From Bog-473 sp963744225 (GTDB lineage Bacteria; Actinomycetota; Acidimicrobiia; Acidimicrobiales; RAAP-2), in contig CAVUSV010000003.1 in NCBI GenBank assembly GCA_963744225.1, forward strand, positions 434,001 through 498,000: a DNA stretch of 64,000 bases, written 5' to 3'. Positions 53,940-62,230 of the stretch are shown in pieces. Positions within the stretch are counted from its first letter, which is position 1. Each line of letters starts with the position of its first letter. Below the pieces are notes generated by a model that saw nothing but the letters and a program-made list of their open reading frames with translations, was not told the origin of the DNA and searched no databases. The position numbers and the translations under genes were made by a program.

Positions 53940-56207
53940 TCAGCTGGCCGACGTCACGCCGACCACCGGCTTGTTGAGCACTGTGGCGCCTTCGGAGCCG
54001 TAGAAGTGCGCGTCGCCGTAGTTAAAGATGCCGCCGTCGGATGCCGCGATCCAGTACCCGCCACCGTCGGGCGTGGACGCCATGCCGACCGCCGGCTTGT
54101 TCAACGGGGTGCCCCCGGCCGAACCGAAGAACCCGGCGTCGCCGTAGTTGAAGATGCCGCCGTCGGAGGCGACCATCCAATAGCCGAGTGCATCTGACGT
54201 CGACGCCATGCCGACGATGGGCTTGTTCAGCGGCTTGCCGCCCATGGAGCCGTGGAAGGCGGCGTCGCCGAAGCTGAAGATGCCGCCGTCGGAGGCGACC
54301 ATCCAGTAGCCGAGGCCGTCGTTGGTCGACGCCATGCCGACGATGGGCTTGTTCAGCGGCTTGCCGCCCATGGAGCCATGGAAGGCGGCGTCGCCGAAGC
54401 TGAAGATGCCGCCGTCCGAGGCGACCATCCAGTACCCGCCGCCGTCGGGCGTCGGCGCCATGCCGACGATCGGTGCGTTGAGTGGCTTGCCCCCCTCAGA
54501 TCCGAAGAAGCGCGCGTCGCCGTACGAGAAGATCCCGCCGTCCGAGGCCACGAGCCAATAGCCGCCCTGCGAGGCCGTGCGCGCCATGCCGACCACCGGC
54601 CGCACCAGTGGCAGGCTGCCGGCGGAGCCAAAGAAGTTGGCGTTCCCGAAGGTGAAGATCCCGCCGTCGGAGGCGACCAGCCAGTAAGAGGAGTTGGACG
54701 GCGCCGGTGGCGGAGGTGCGGGGGGTCCCGGGAGGCCGACCGAGCCTGAGAAGGCGACGACCTGCCTGCTCGTCGGTGCCAGGAGGAGGCCGTCGCCCAC
54801 CGACGGTGTCGGGAAGTGGTTGGCCTGGCTGCCGAGGGCGAGTTGCTGCACGGTGCCACCGTTCAGAGGGTTGATGGCGTAGAGCGAGCTGCCCCCGATC
54901 GACCACAGCAGACCGCCCGCGGCGATCGGGGGTCCCTTTTCCCCGCCGGCGGCGGTCCAGCTGACGTTGAGGGCAGCAGGAGAGGGATTGGTCTGGACGG
55001 CCTGGATACCGCTCCCGCACGGCGTGTACACGACAGTCCCCATGACCGCACTGCCGCCGTCGACGTCGCCGCCGCACATGCCCGCACTGGTCAGCTCGTG
55101 ACCGATGCCCCCGAGATTGGCCTGGCTCAAGAGGTAGCCCGTGTGCGACTTGCCGACCTGGAGGATCGTGCCGTTCGAAAGCAGGGCCGGCGCCGACGAC
55201 CCGAGATCCGCGTCGCTCCCGTTGTCCGAGGACCAGCTGCTCGGGGCGAACAGCTGCTTCAAGCCGAGTGCCGGGGACAGCTCGATCACCGAGTCGCTGC
55301 CGTCGTAGGGATTGGAGGACGAGCCGTTGCCCGTGGCCGCCCAGATGTTCCCCGAGGCATCGACTTCGGGTGCCGCCCCGCCCATCCAGACGGCACCTTT
55401 GCTCCCAGCAGTCGTGGTGTTGTAGTAGCTCGCGCCCCCGCCGCCCTCCGGCGCAGCGGCGATCCACCCGTGGTACGTCGAGCAGTCCCCGTCGTTGCCT
55501 CCATAGCCGAAGACGACGTTGCCGTTGCTCAGGTTCAGCCCGGTGCGTTGCAGGATGGCGCGGGGATCCTGACCCGGGGGATCGACCCCCACCGCGAGCA
55601 GGGTGCTGCCGGTGTACATGTCCAATCCCACGAGGACGTGGGTGACAGAGCCACCGCTCAACTCGGCCGCAACGGCGAAGATCTCGTGGCGCGCCGTGTC
55701 GATCACGGGGGTGCCGGTGATGCCCACGGTCGGCGAGATGTCGCCACAGGGGACATTGGGCGCGTTGGCGGGTACGGCTGTCCCGACGTGGGTTGACCAC
55801 AGGACGGCGCCCGTGTTGGCCGCCAGTGCATACAGCGTGTCGTTCTCCGTCGCCACGTAGACGCGACCGGTCGCCTCGAGGGGCGCCCCAAAGACCGTGC
55901 CGTCGAGCACCGGTGATTTCCAGGCCGCGTTGGCCGGTGAGAACGTCACACCGGAGGAGTCGACCCCGCTCCCGAGAGCGTCGCCGTGGTAGACGGTCCA
56001 CGAGGATCCGGCATTGACCCGCGGCGCGACGCTTGCAGCGCTGGTGCCGGCCGCCGCCAGGGTGGTAATCCCTCCGACCGACAGCACAAGGCTGGCGCCC
56101 GCCAACGCCGTCAGGACACGCCGACGACCCTCGCCCGCCACCCGACCGGTCCAACGACCGGTCCAACGACCGGTCCAACAAGATGGAGGCGAGCGCCGAG
56201 TGATCAC
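53940..56207 (-). CDS. Secreted protein with PQQ-like beta-propeller and GYW.VASDGGIF repeats
   Basis: 755 residues. The start GTG 56207 gives a WTGRWTGRWTGR prefix and then a signal-like stretch (LTALAGASLVLSVGGITTLAA). Residues about 75-480 read like a PQQ-type propeller: VYVATENDTLYALAANTGAVLWS, TPVIDTARHEIFAVAAE, NIWAATGNGSS. From residue about 505 to the end are six 42-residue repeats of the form GYWMVASDGGIFSFGDAAFHGSMGG.PLNKPIVGMA. I know such repeats mainly from actinobacterial exported proteins without known function. Two adjacent repeats are almost identical at the DNA level (54199-54450). A later ATG or GTG start inside the leader is possible. Confidence 0.82.
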   Translation of the reverse strand: MITRRSPPSCWTGRWTGRWTGRVAGEGRRRVLTALAGASLVLSVGGITTLAAAGTSAASVAPRVNAGSSWTVYHGDALGSGVDSSGVTFSPANAAWKSPVLDGTVFGAPLEATGRVYVATENDTLYALAANTGAVLWSTHVGTAVPANAPNVPCGDISPTVGITGTPVIDTARHEIFAVAAELSGGSVTHVLVGLDMYTGSTLLAVGVDPPGQDPRAILQRTGLNLSNGNVVFGYGGNDGDCSTYHGWIAAAPEGGGGASYYNTTTAGSKGAVWMGGAAPEVDASGNIWAATGNGSSSNPYDGSDSVIELSPALGLKQLFAPSSWSSDNGSDADLGSSAPALLSNGTILQVGKSHTGYLLSQANLGGIGHELTSAGMCGGDVDGGSAVMGTVVYTPCGSGIQAVQTNPSPAALNVSWTAAGGEKGPPIAAGGLLWSIGGSSLYAINPLNGGTVQQLALGSQANHFPTPSVGDGLLLAPTSRQVVAFSGSVGLPGPPAPPPPAPSNSSYWLVASDGGIFTFGNANFFGSAGSLPLVRPVVGMARTASQGGYWLVASDGGIFSYGDARFFGSEGGKPLNAPIVGMAPTPDGGGYWMVASDGGIFSFGDAAFHGSMGGKPLNKPIVGMASTNDGLGYWMVASDGGIFSFGDAAFHGSMGGKPLNKPIVGMASTSDALGYWMVASDGGIFNYGDAGFFGSAGGTPLNKPAVGMASTPDGGGYWIAASDGGIFNYGDAHFYGSEGATVLNKPVVGVTSAS
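54199..54450. repeat. Two near-identical 126-base tandem units
   Basis: The unit starting at 54199 (GTCGACGCCATGCCGACGATGG) is repeated from 54325 with only a few differences over about 110 bases (for example G/A at 54252 and its partner). Other units in the same gene have diverged much more, so this pair looks like a recent duplication or gene conversion. Confidence 0.75.
56144..56179. repeat. Three perfect 12-base units (GACCGGTCCAAC)
   Basis: Units at 56144-56155, 56156-56167 and 56168-56179. They encode WTGR three times before the signal peptide on the minus strand. It may be a slippage product; it could also mean that the true start lies downstream and the repeat is in the leader. Confidence 0.75.
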
Positions 56208-56310
56208 GAGACCGTCACGGGTGCCGTGGGAGCCGTCGATCGGTCTTTCGAGGGGTCCTTCGGGCCACGAGCAGTAGCTACCCCCTCGATACGCCGAGCT
56301 CCACGGAGAC

Positions 56311-57934
56311 TCACGCTGGTGCGGCCGGCGTCTCGCTACCTGCCTTCACAATGGCGGCCGCCCAGGTGTAGTCGGGCTTCCCCGAGGGCGAGCGCTCTAC
56401 CGCCTCGACGACGTGCAGCTGGCGGGGCAGCTTGTACCCGGCGATCGTGGTCCGGCAGTGCTCTTGGAGGGACTCGAGCGACGGTGCTTCGTGCCCCACC
56501 CTCGGTTGCACGATGGCGGCGACCGTCTGGCCCCAACGCTCGTCGGGAGCCCCGCACACGATGGCGTCCATGACGTCGGGATGGGATCGCACGGCTGACT
56601 CCACTTCCTCGGGGAAGATCTTCTCGCCGCCCGAGTTGATGACGATTGATCCCCGGCCGAGCAGCGTGATCGATCCGTCCTCTTCCACGGTCGCGTAGTC
56701 CCCGGGCATGACATAGCGCCTCCCCCCTACCTCGAGGAACACCTCTGCCGTCTTTTTCGGATCGTTGTAGTAGCCGAGCGGGATGTCGCCTGAGCGGGCG
56801 ATCTTGCCGATCACCCCCGATCCCGGCTGCACCAGCTCCAGGTTCTCGTCGAAGACCACCGTCTCTCCGAGCAGGTGGACGGTCGGCCCGCTCTTCATGG
56901 CCGTGTTGCCCGCGGTCACCACCGTCATGCCGTTGTTCCCGCCCTCCGAAGAGCCGATGGCATCGGTGATGACGATGTTGGGCAGATGGGTGAAGAACTG
57001 GTCCTTGACGGGCGCCGAGAACAAGGCGGCTGACGACACCACCGCGAGGAGCGACGACAGGTCGTGTTCCTCCCCCGGATCGGTGAGCGACTCGATCAGC
57101 GGCTTGCCCATGGCGTCCCCGGTGATCATCACCGAATTCACCCCCTCCTCGTCCACCAGCCGCCATACATGGTGAGGGTCGAACCGCGCCATGAGCACGA
57201 TCTTGGATCCGACGAAACTCTGGCCCATCACGCACCACTGCGTGGCACCGTGCATGAGCGGTGCCACGGGCAGGTGCGTCATCGGACCGCCCGCGCCCTT
57301 GGCCACCATCACGGCGGGGTCCGTGATGCGCGTGTTGGTCACCGGATCCGTCCCACCGCCGAGTGCGTAGAAGACGTCCTCGTGGCGCCACACCACGCCC
57401 TTGGGCATGCCGGTGGTCCCGCCCGTGTAGAGGATGTAGAGGTCGTCCCCCGAGCGGGGACCGAAGTCGCGCTCGTCCGAGCGACCGCTCAGCGCGTCCT
57501 CGTATCCGATCGCTCCCGGCGTCGGTTCGGCGTCGCTGCCATCCTCGACCACGATCACGTGCCGCAACGCCGGCAGTTCGGCGAGGAGCGCGGCGACCAA
57601 AGGTGAGAACTCCCGCGTGCACCAGCGCCTTCAGGTTGGCATTCGTCAAGAGGTAGCGGAGTTCGTCCTTGACGTAGCGGTAGTTGATGTTGATCCAGAT
57701 CGCCCGCAGCTTGAAGACCGCCCACGCGGTCTCGACCCACTCGACCGAGTTGTAGGCGTAGATCCCGACGTGGTCACCGGGCCCGATCCCCTCTGCCGCC
57801 AGGTGGTGGGCGAGCCGGTTCGCCCGGGCCTCCATTTCGGCGTAGGTGCGCCGCTGCCCGTTGGCCACGAGGTACTCCCGGTCAGGATAGGCATCGACGG
57901 CCGCCTCGAACAGGTCGGCGAGGTTGAACTCCAT
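56311..57934 (-). CDS. FadD-like acyl-CoA ligase (FadD17/19 type), frameshifted
   Basis: ATG 57934 reads EFNLADLFEAAVDAYPDREYLVANGQ and WININYRYVKDELRYLLTNANL; the frame breaks in the CCC run 57612-57614 (one extra base) and resumes LVAALLAELPALRHVIVVE. The phosphate loop is LYILYTGGTTGMPKGVVWRHED, then SSEGGNNGM, YVMPGDYATVEEDGSI, INSGGEKIFPEEVESAV and KPDYTWAAAI. Restored length is about 541 residues. The wording around the loop matches mycobacterial FadD19/FadD17, which activate steroid side-chain acids. A KstR-like site lies 13-26 bases before the start codon. It would make the CoA thioesters for the dehydrogenases nearby. Confidence 0.87.
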
Positions 57935-57946
57935 CGCCCCTCAGGT

Positions 57947-57960
57947 TAGAACACGTTCTC
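57947..57960. promoter_or_regulatory. KstR-like operator TAGAACACGTTCTC
   Basis: Core AAC-2-GTT with longer symmetry (AGAAC..GTTCT); only the last base differs from tnnAACnnGTTnna. It ends 13 bases from the FadD17/19-like start (57934, minus strand), overlapping the likely start of transcription or the leader. Confidence 0.65.
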
Positions 57961-58088
57961 GTTCTTCGGGCAAGTACCCGTGCGGGCAATCGGCCGTGAC
58001 CGCGCGGTCGCGAGCAGTGACCCGCGGTCGTCAGCAGCCCCTCCCGGGGCCCCGCCGCCCCGTCCTGAACTGCCCCGATCCGGCGGCC

Positions 58089-60066
58089 CTAGCCGGCGAT
58101 GCCCACAATCGGTGCATTGAGGACGATGGACCCCGTCGATCCCAAGAAGGGAGGGCCGTTCGTGGTGGGATAGGCGAACACGCCGCCGTCCGATCCACTC
58201 AGGTAGTAGCCGGCCGCCACCGCGGTCATCCCCACGATCGGCTTGTTGAGGTGGATGGAGCCGGTCGAGCCGAAGAAGGGCGGCCCACCGGAGGTCGGGT
58301 AGGCGAAGATGCCGCCGTCGGAGGCCACGAGGTAGTAGCCACCGCCCACGGGGGCCGCCATGCCAACCATTGGCTTGTTGAGGGTGATGGATCCGGTCGA
58401 GCCCGAGAAGGCGGCGTCACCGTAAGTGAAGATGCCGCCGTCTGAGGCGTCGAGGTAGTAACCCTTGCCGTCGGGGGTGGCCGCCATTCCGACGATGGGC
58501 TTGTTGAGGTGGATCGAGCCGGCCGAGCCGTAGAACTGCGCGTCGCCGTAGGAGAAGATCCCCCCGTCCGAGGCGACCAGCCAGTAGCCGGCCCCGTCAG
58601 CGGTAAGCGCCATGCCCACGACGGGCTTGTTCAGGTGGATCGAACCCGTCGACCCGTAGAACTTGGCCGAGCCGTAGGTGAAGATCCCACCGTCTGACGC
58701 CACCAGGTCGTAGCCATCTCCGGCGGGCATGACTGCCATGCCCACGATGGGAGCGTTGAGGTGCGTGCCCCCCATGGAGCCCAAGAAGGGCGCCCCAGCG
58801 CCGTAGTTGAATACCCCGCCGTCACTGGCGACGAAGCGGTAGCCCGACCGTGCGATCGGGGCAGTGACGACGTACGGCTGGCCGGGACCCGGATCAGCGT
58901 TACCGATGGCAACGCATTTCCAGTTGGTGATACACGTCACGCCGTCCAGCGAAGTGGAGGTGGCACCCTGCGGGCTGGGTGCGGTGACAATCGACCAGGC
59001 GACTCCGTTCCAGGTCAGAGCCACGGGTGACCCTGTGGAGCCGCTGGTCGCCACACCGACCGCGCTGCAAGAGGTCGCGCTCAGGCAGAAGACGCCGTTG
59101 AGGTAGTTGTAGAAGCTCGGGTTGGCTTCGGGCACCGTGACATTGGTCCACGAGGTCCCGTTCCACGTCGCCATCTGCGCCTGGAAGACGCTGCCGTTGT
59201 ACCACTGGCCGACGGCGACGCAGAAGTTTGTGCCTGCGCACGACACACCGTTGAAACTGCCGGAGGTACCCGCCCCTGGATTCGGGCTGGGGACGACCGA
59301 CCACGCGGTTCCGTTCCACACCTCGGTGAGAGAGACGAAGTTCGAGCTTGCGTTCGTGTAGGCGCCGACCGCCATGCACCACGACGTCATGGTGCAGGTC
59401 ACGCTATTCAGTTGGGAGGTGGTGGCGCCTGTGGGCGGGGTCGTCGTCGACGGTGGTCCACGACGTGCCGTTCCACATCTCCACCAGCGCGACTCGGTTG
59501 TTCAAAGTGTTCTCGCTGCGGCCGACGGCGGTGCACCACGTCGAAGAAAGGCACGAGACTTGGCTGAGCTGCGTCGCCGGCGATCCTGTTGGGTTCACCG
59601 CGGTCACGATGCTCCAAGACTTGCCGTTCCAATGCTCGACCAAAGGATTGACGAAGGTGGTGCCGGGACCGCTCACACCGACGGCGGCACAGAACGAGGG
59701 TCCAGCGCATGACACTCCATAGAGCTGGCTTTCACCCGCACCCGCAGGATTGGGGCTCGTGACGATGGACCATGACGAGCCGTTCCACTGTTCGATCAGC
59801 GTGTTCGTGTTGCTCCCGCCCGTACCCGGCTGGTTCCCCACCGCGACGCAGAACGACGCGCTGGCACAGGTCACCGACGCCAGTTGGACTAATTGCAGGG
59901 CGTTCGGAGAGGGGATCGTTCCTAGGGACCAGGTTGAGGCCGTGACGAGCGCCGGCGGCGTGGGGGGGTTCGGGATGGCTCCTGCGGGCGCGGTGGTGAG
60001 GGACGCGAGTGCGCCTCCGACGGCAAGCATCCCGGACAGCAACACAGCAGTGGCGAGACGGCGCAT
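58089..60066 (-). CDS. Secreted repeat protein with WNGTSWS..SPNP and GYxLVASDGGIF repeats, frameshifted
   Basis: ATG 60066 with signal peptide (LATAVLLSGMLAVGGALASLTTAPAGA). About six N-terminal units follow the form WNGSSWSIVTSPNPAG, L.GVSCAG.SFCAAVG, each with a Cys pair in a 45-50 residue unit. The frame breaks near 59449 (one extra base) and resumes PPTGATTSQLNSVTC. From about residue 390 come seven GYYLVASDGGIF.YGDA.F.GSTGSI.LNKPIVGMA repeats. Restored length is about 659 residues. It shares its C-terminal repeat type with the 53.9-56.2 kb protein, on the other side of the FadD gene. Exported; role unknown. The paired cysteines in the N-terminal units may form disulfides. Confidence 0.8.
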
Positions 60067-60239
60067 TGGTTCCTCCTCCAGGGCGTCAACGACGCCTCGT
60101 GTGCCGTCGTCGACGGCGGAAGGGGCAGGCTACGTCCTGGAGTGAACGATTGTTGGGATATGGCGTAAAACGCTCCGCCCTAGACGTTTTGTCCGACAGA
60201 AGCGGCGGCAGACGCGACCCAAGTGTGGTTCGAAACCGA

Positions 60240-61061
60240 TCAGTCGAAGAGTTCGGGCTCGCTGCGCGAGATCTCGTCCCACAGCGGCTGGAATGAGAAC
60301 CAGCCCGCTCCGGGGGACGCGCTGCGGTCGCGCGTGTAGCGCGCTCCCTCGTCGTCGATCAACAGCGGCGTCCCCGCCGCTTCGGCCAGCAACTGGGCCT
60401 GGCACGAACGCTCCATCGTGATGAACCACCATGCCGCCTCGTCGACCGAGTGCCCGACCGTGAACAATCCGTGGTTGCGGTGGATGGTCGCCTTATGCGG
60501 ACCCAATGCAGCGGCCAGCGCCTTGGCTGCAGCTTCCTCGAGCACGATGGCGCCTCCGCCCTCCTCGCACACGGTGTGGTCCTCGTAGAACACGCAGGCA
60601 TCCTGGGTGATGGGATCGAGCGGACGCCCGAGGGCCGACCACGCCTTGCCGTAGACGGAATGCGCGTGTGCGGCGGCGATCACGTCCGGCCGGGCCGCGT
60701 GGACCGCCGAGTGGATCGCGAATGCGGCCGGATTGACCGGCCGGTTTCCCTCGACGACCTCCCCCGTATGGCTCACCAGGATGAGATCCGATACCCGCAC
60801 GTGGCGAAAGCTCATGCCGAAGGGGTTGACCCAGAAGTGATCGTTCAGCTCGGGGTCGCGCGCCGTGATGTGTCCGGCCACGCCCTCGGAGAACCCGAAG
60901 CGGCCGAAGAGGCGTAGCGCCCCGGCCAACTTCTGCTTGCGGTGCAGGCGCTCTGCCTCCACGCTGGCGAACACCGGCGGGGTGGGCATGACCAGGTCCC
61001 GTCGTCCTCGCTGTTGGGTCAGGGTTGCTGTCTGGGCTGCGTCGGACCGGGTCTCTGCCAT
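60240..61061 (-). CDS. Class II aldolase/adducin family protein
   Basis: 273 residues from ATG 61061 (ATG 60989, MPTPPVFAS, is a possible shorter start). The fold markers are GRFGFSEGVAGHITARDPEL, HFWVNPFGMSFRHVRVSDLILV, then metal ligands in AAHAHSVYGKAWSALG (two His) and HRNHGLFTVGHSVDEAAWW. It is the fuculose-1-phosphate aldolase-like family; members cleave or isomerise phosphorylated sugars or other ketols with a metal ion. In this catabolic setting it could act on a non-sugar substrate. It diverges from the SRPBCC gene, with the two starts within 25 bases of each other. Confidence 0.87.
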   Translation of the reverse strand: MAETRSDAAQTATLTQQRGRRDLVMPTPPVFASVEAERLHRKQKLAGALRLFGRFGFSEGVAGHITARDPELNDHFWVNPFGMSFRHVRVSDLILVSHTGEVVEGNRPVNPAAFAIHSAVHAARPDVIAAAHAHSVYGKAWSALGRPLDPITQDACVFYEDHTVCEEGGGAIVLEEAAAKALAAALGPHKATIHRNHGLFTVGHSVDEAAWWFITMERSCQAQLLAEAAGTPLLIDDEGARYTRDRSASPGAGWFSFQPLWDEISRSEPELFD

Positions 61062-61083
61062 GACTCCAAACTATCGTCTGCTC

Positions 61084-61533
61084 ATGGCATACCCCACCCC
61101 CGCAACGCGTGACATCGCCGCCCCAGCCGAGAAAGTATGGGCGCTCGTCTCCGATCTCCCTCGGATGGGGGAGTGGTCGCCCGAGAACACGGGCGGGAAT
61201 TGGATCAAGGGCACCACCGGCCCTGCTCTCGGTGCCGTCTTCAAGGGTGCGAACAGGAACGGGTTCCGGCGCTGGTCCACAAACGCCACGGTGGTGGTCT
61301 GCGAGCCTGGGAAAGTCTTCGAGTTCGCCGTCATGGCGGGACCGCTGGCGGTTGCCAACTGGCGCTACGAGTTCGAAGACACCGAATCGGGCTGCCGGGT
61401 CACTGAGTCTTGGCGGGACCACCGCTCGTCGTGGTTCACCGTGGTGGCACGGGTCATGGGCGACCACAGCGCGGCGCACGCGGAGAAGGAGATGGACGCG
61501 ACGCTGGCCAAGCTGGCGGCCGCCGTCGAGTAG
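61084..61533 (+). CDS. SRPBCC (polyketide cyclase/START-like) family protein
   Basis: About 149 residues from ATG 61084 (a second ATG at 61060 overlaps the divergent aldolase start). It reads RDIAAPAEKVWALVSDLPRMGEWSPEN, typical of SRPBCC ligand-binding proteins, then PGKVFEFAVMAGPLAVANWRYEFEDTESGCRVTESWRD. It is a small hydrophobic-ligand-binding fold; members bind lipids or act as cyclases. No catalytic residue is certain. It is convergent with the PaiB-like gene (13 bases between stops). Confidence 0.83.
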   Translation: MAYPTPATRDIAAPAEKVWALVSDLPRMGEWSPENTGGNWIKGTTGPALGAVFKGANRNGFRRWSTNATVVVCEPGKVFEFAVMAGPLAVANWRYEFEDTESGCRVTESWRDHRSSWFTVVARVMGDHSAAHAEKEMDATLAKLAAAVE

Positions 61534-61546
61534 TCGAACGAGACGA

Positions 61547-62191
61547 TTACTCAGGCGGCCCGTTCTCCAGCCGGCGGACGACATGTCCGGCGGCAGCGCC
61601 GTCGCCGGGTCCGCCCCGGCTGCGCAGCCGCTGCACCACCGCCTGCCGGTGGGCGGCATCGACGTTGCCTCCGTACTTGAACTTGGCCGACACTTGTTCC
61701 ACCCTGATCTCGATTCCAAGGATTCCGAGCAGCTTCGACGCGTGTGCTTCGCCCGGGTCAGCCACCGCGACGCCGGGCTGGAACACTGCCAGCTGGCGCC
61801 GCAGGATGGCGGCGACGTTGCCGGGTGACGTCCGTTCGTCGTGCACCGTCGCCGTGCCGCCAAGTTGCACGACGCCGTAGTACGTCGTCGGGATACCGAG
61901 CGCAGGGTCCTCCTCGTCGCCGATCGCTTTCCACGCCGAGGGGATGAATGCCCAGTCGTCGGCCACACTGAGCAGCACCCGCGGGTTCTCTGTCAGGGCA
62001 TCGAAGATCGGATTGGCCCGCACGAGATGCAGCCACACGGTGTCGTCCGTCAGCACGAACTGGGTGGGCACGACGACCGGCAAGTCGCGTCCCGGTCCTC
62101 CGGGCGCGACCAGGTGTCCGAAGGGGTGGGTCTCGACGAAGGGCCGCCACTCGCTTTCCCCCAGCGTGGCGTCAACCGGGGCGATGAACAT
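61547..62191 (-). CDS. PaiB-like FMN-binding transcriptional regulator family protein
   Basis: 214 residues. It begins FIAPVDATLGESEWRPFVETHPFGHLVAP, then PTQFVLTDDTVWLHLVRANPIFD, VLLSVADDWAFIPSAWK, PTTYYGVVQLGGTATVHDE and LLGILGIEIRVEQVSAKFKYGGN. This is the PaiB family, named for a Bacillus subtilis regulator, but the fold is a split-barrel that binds FMN, and many members may be enzymes. No operator site is visible. It lies 39 bases downstream of the last ligase gene on the same strand, so it may share its transcript. Confidence 0.83.
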   Translation of the reverse strand: MFIAPVDATLGESEWRPFVETHPFGHLVAPGGPGRDLPVVVPTQFVLTDDTVWLHLVRANPIFDALTENPRVLLSVADDWAFIPSAWKAIGDEEDPALGIPTTYYGVVQLGGTATVHDERTSPGNVAAILRRQLAVFQPGVAVADPGEAHASKLLGILGIEIRVEQVSAKFKYGGNVDAAHRQAVVQRLRSRGGPGDGAAAGHVVRRLENGPPE

Positions 62192-62230
62192 CGCCTCAGT
62201 CTGGTGCAGCCATCGCCGCCGCAGCTGGTT

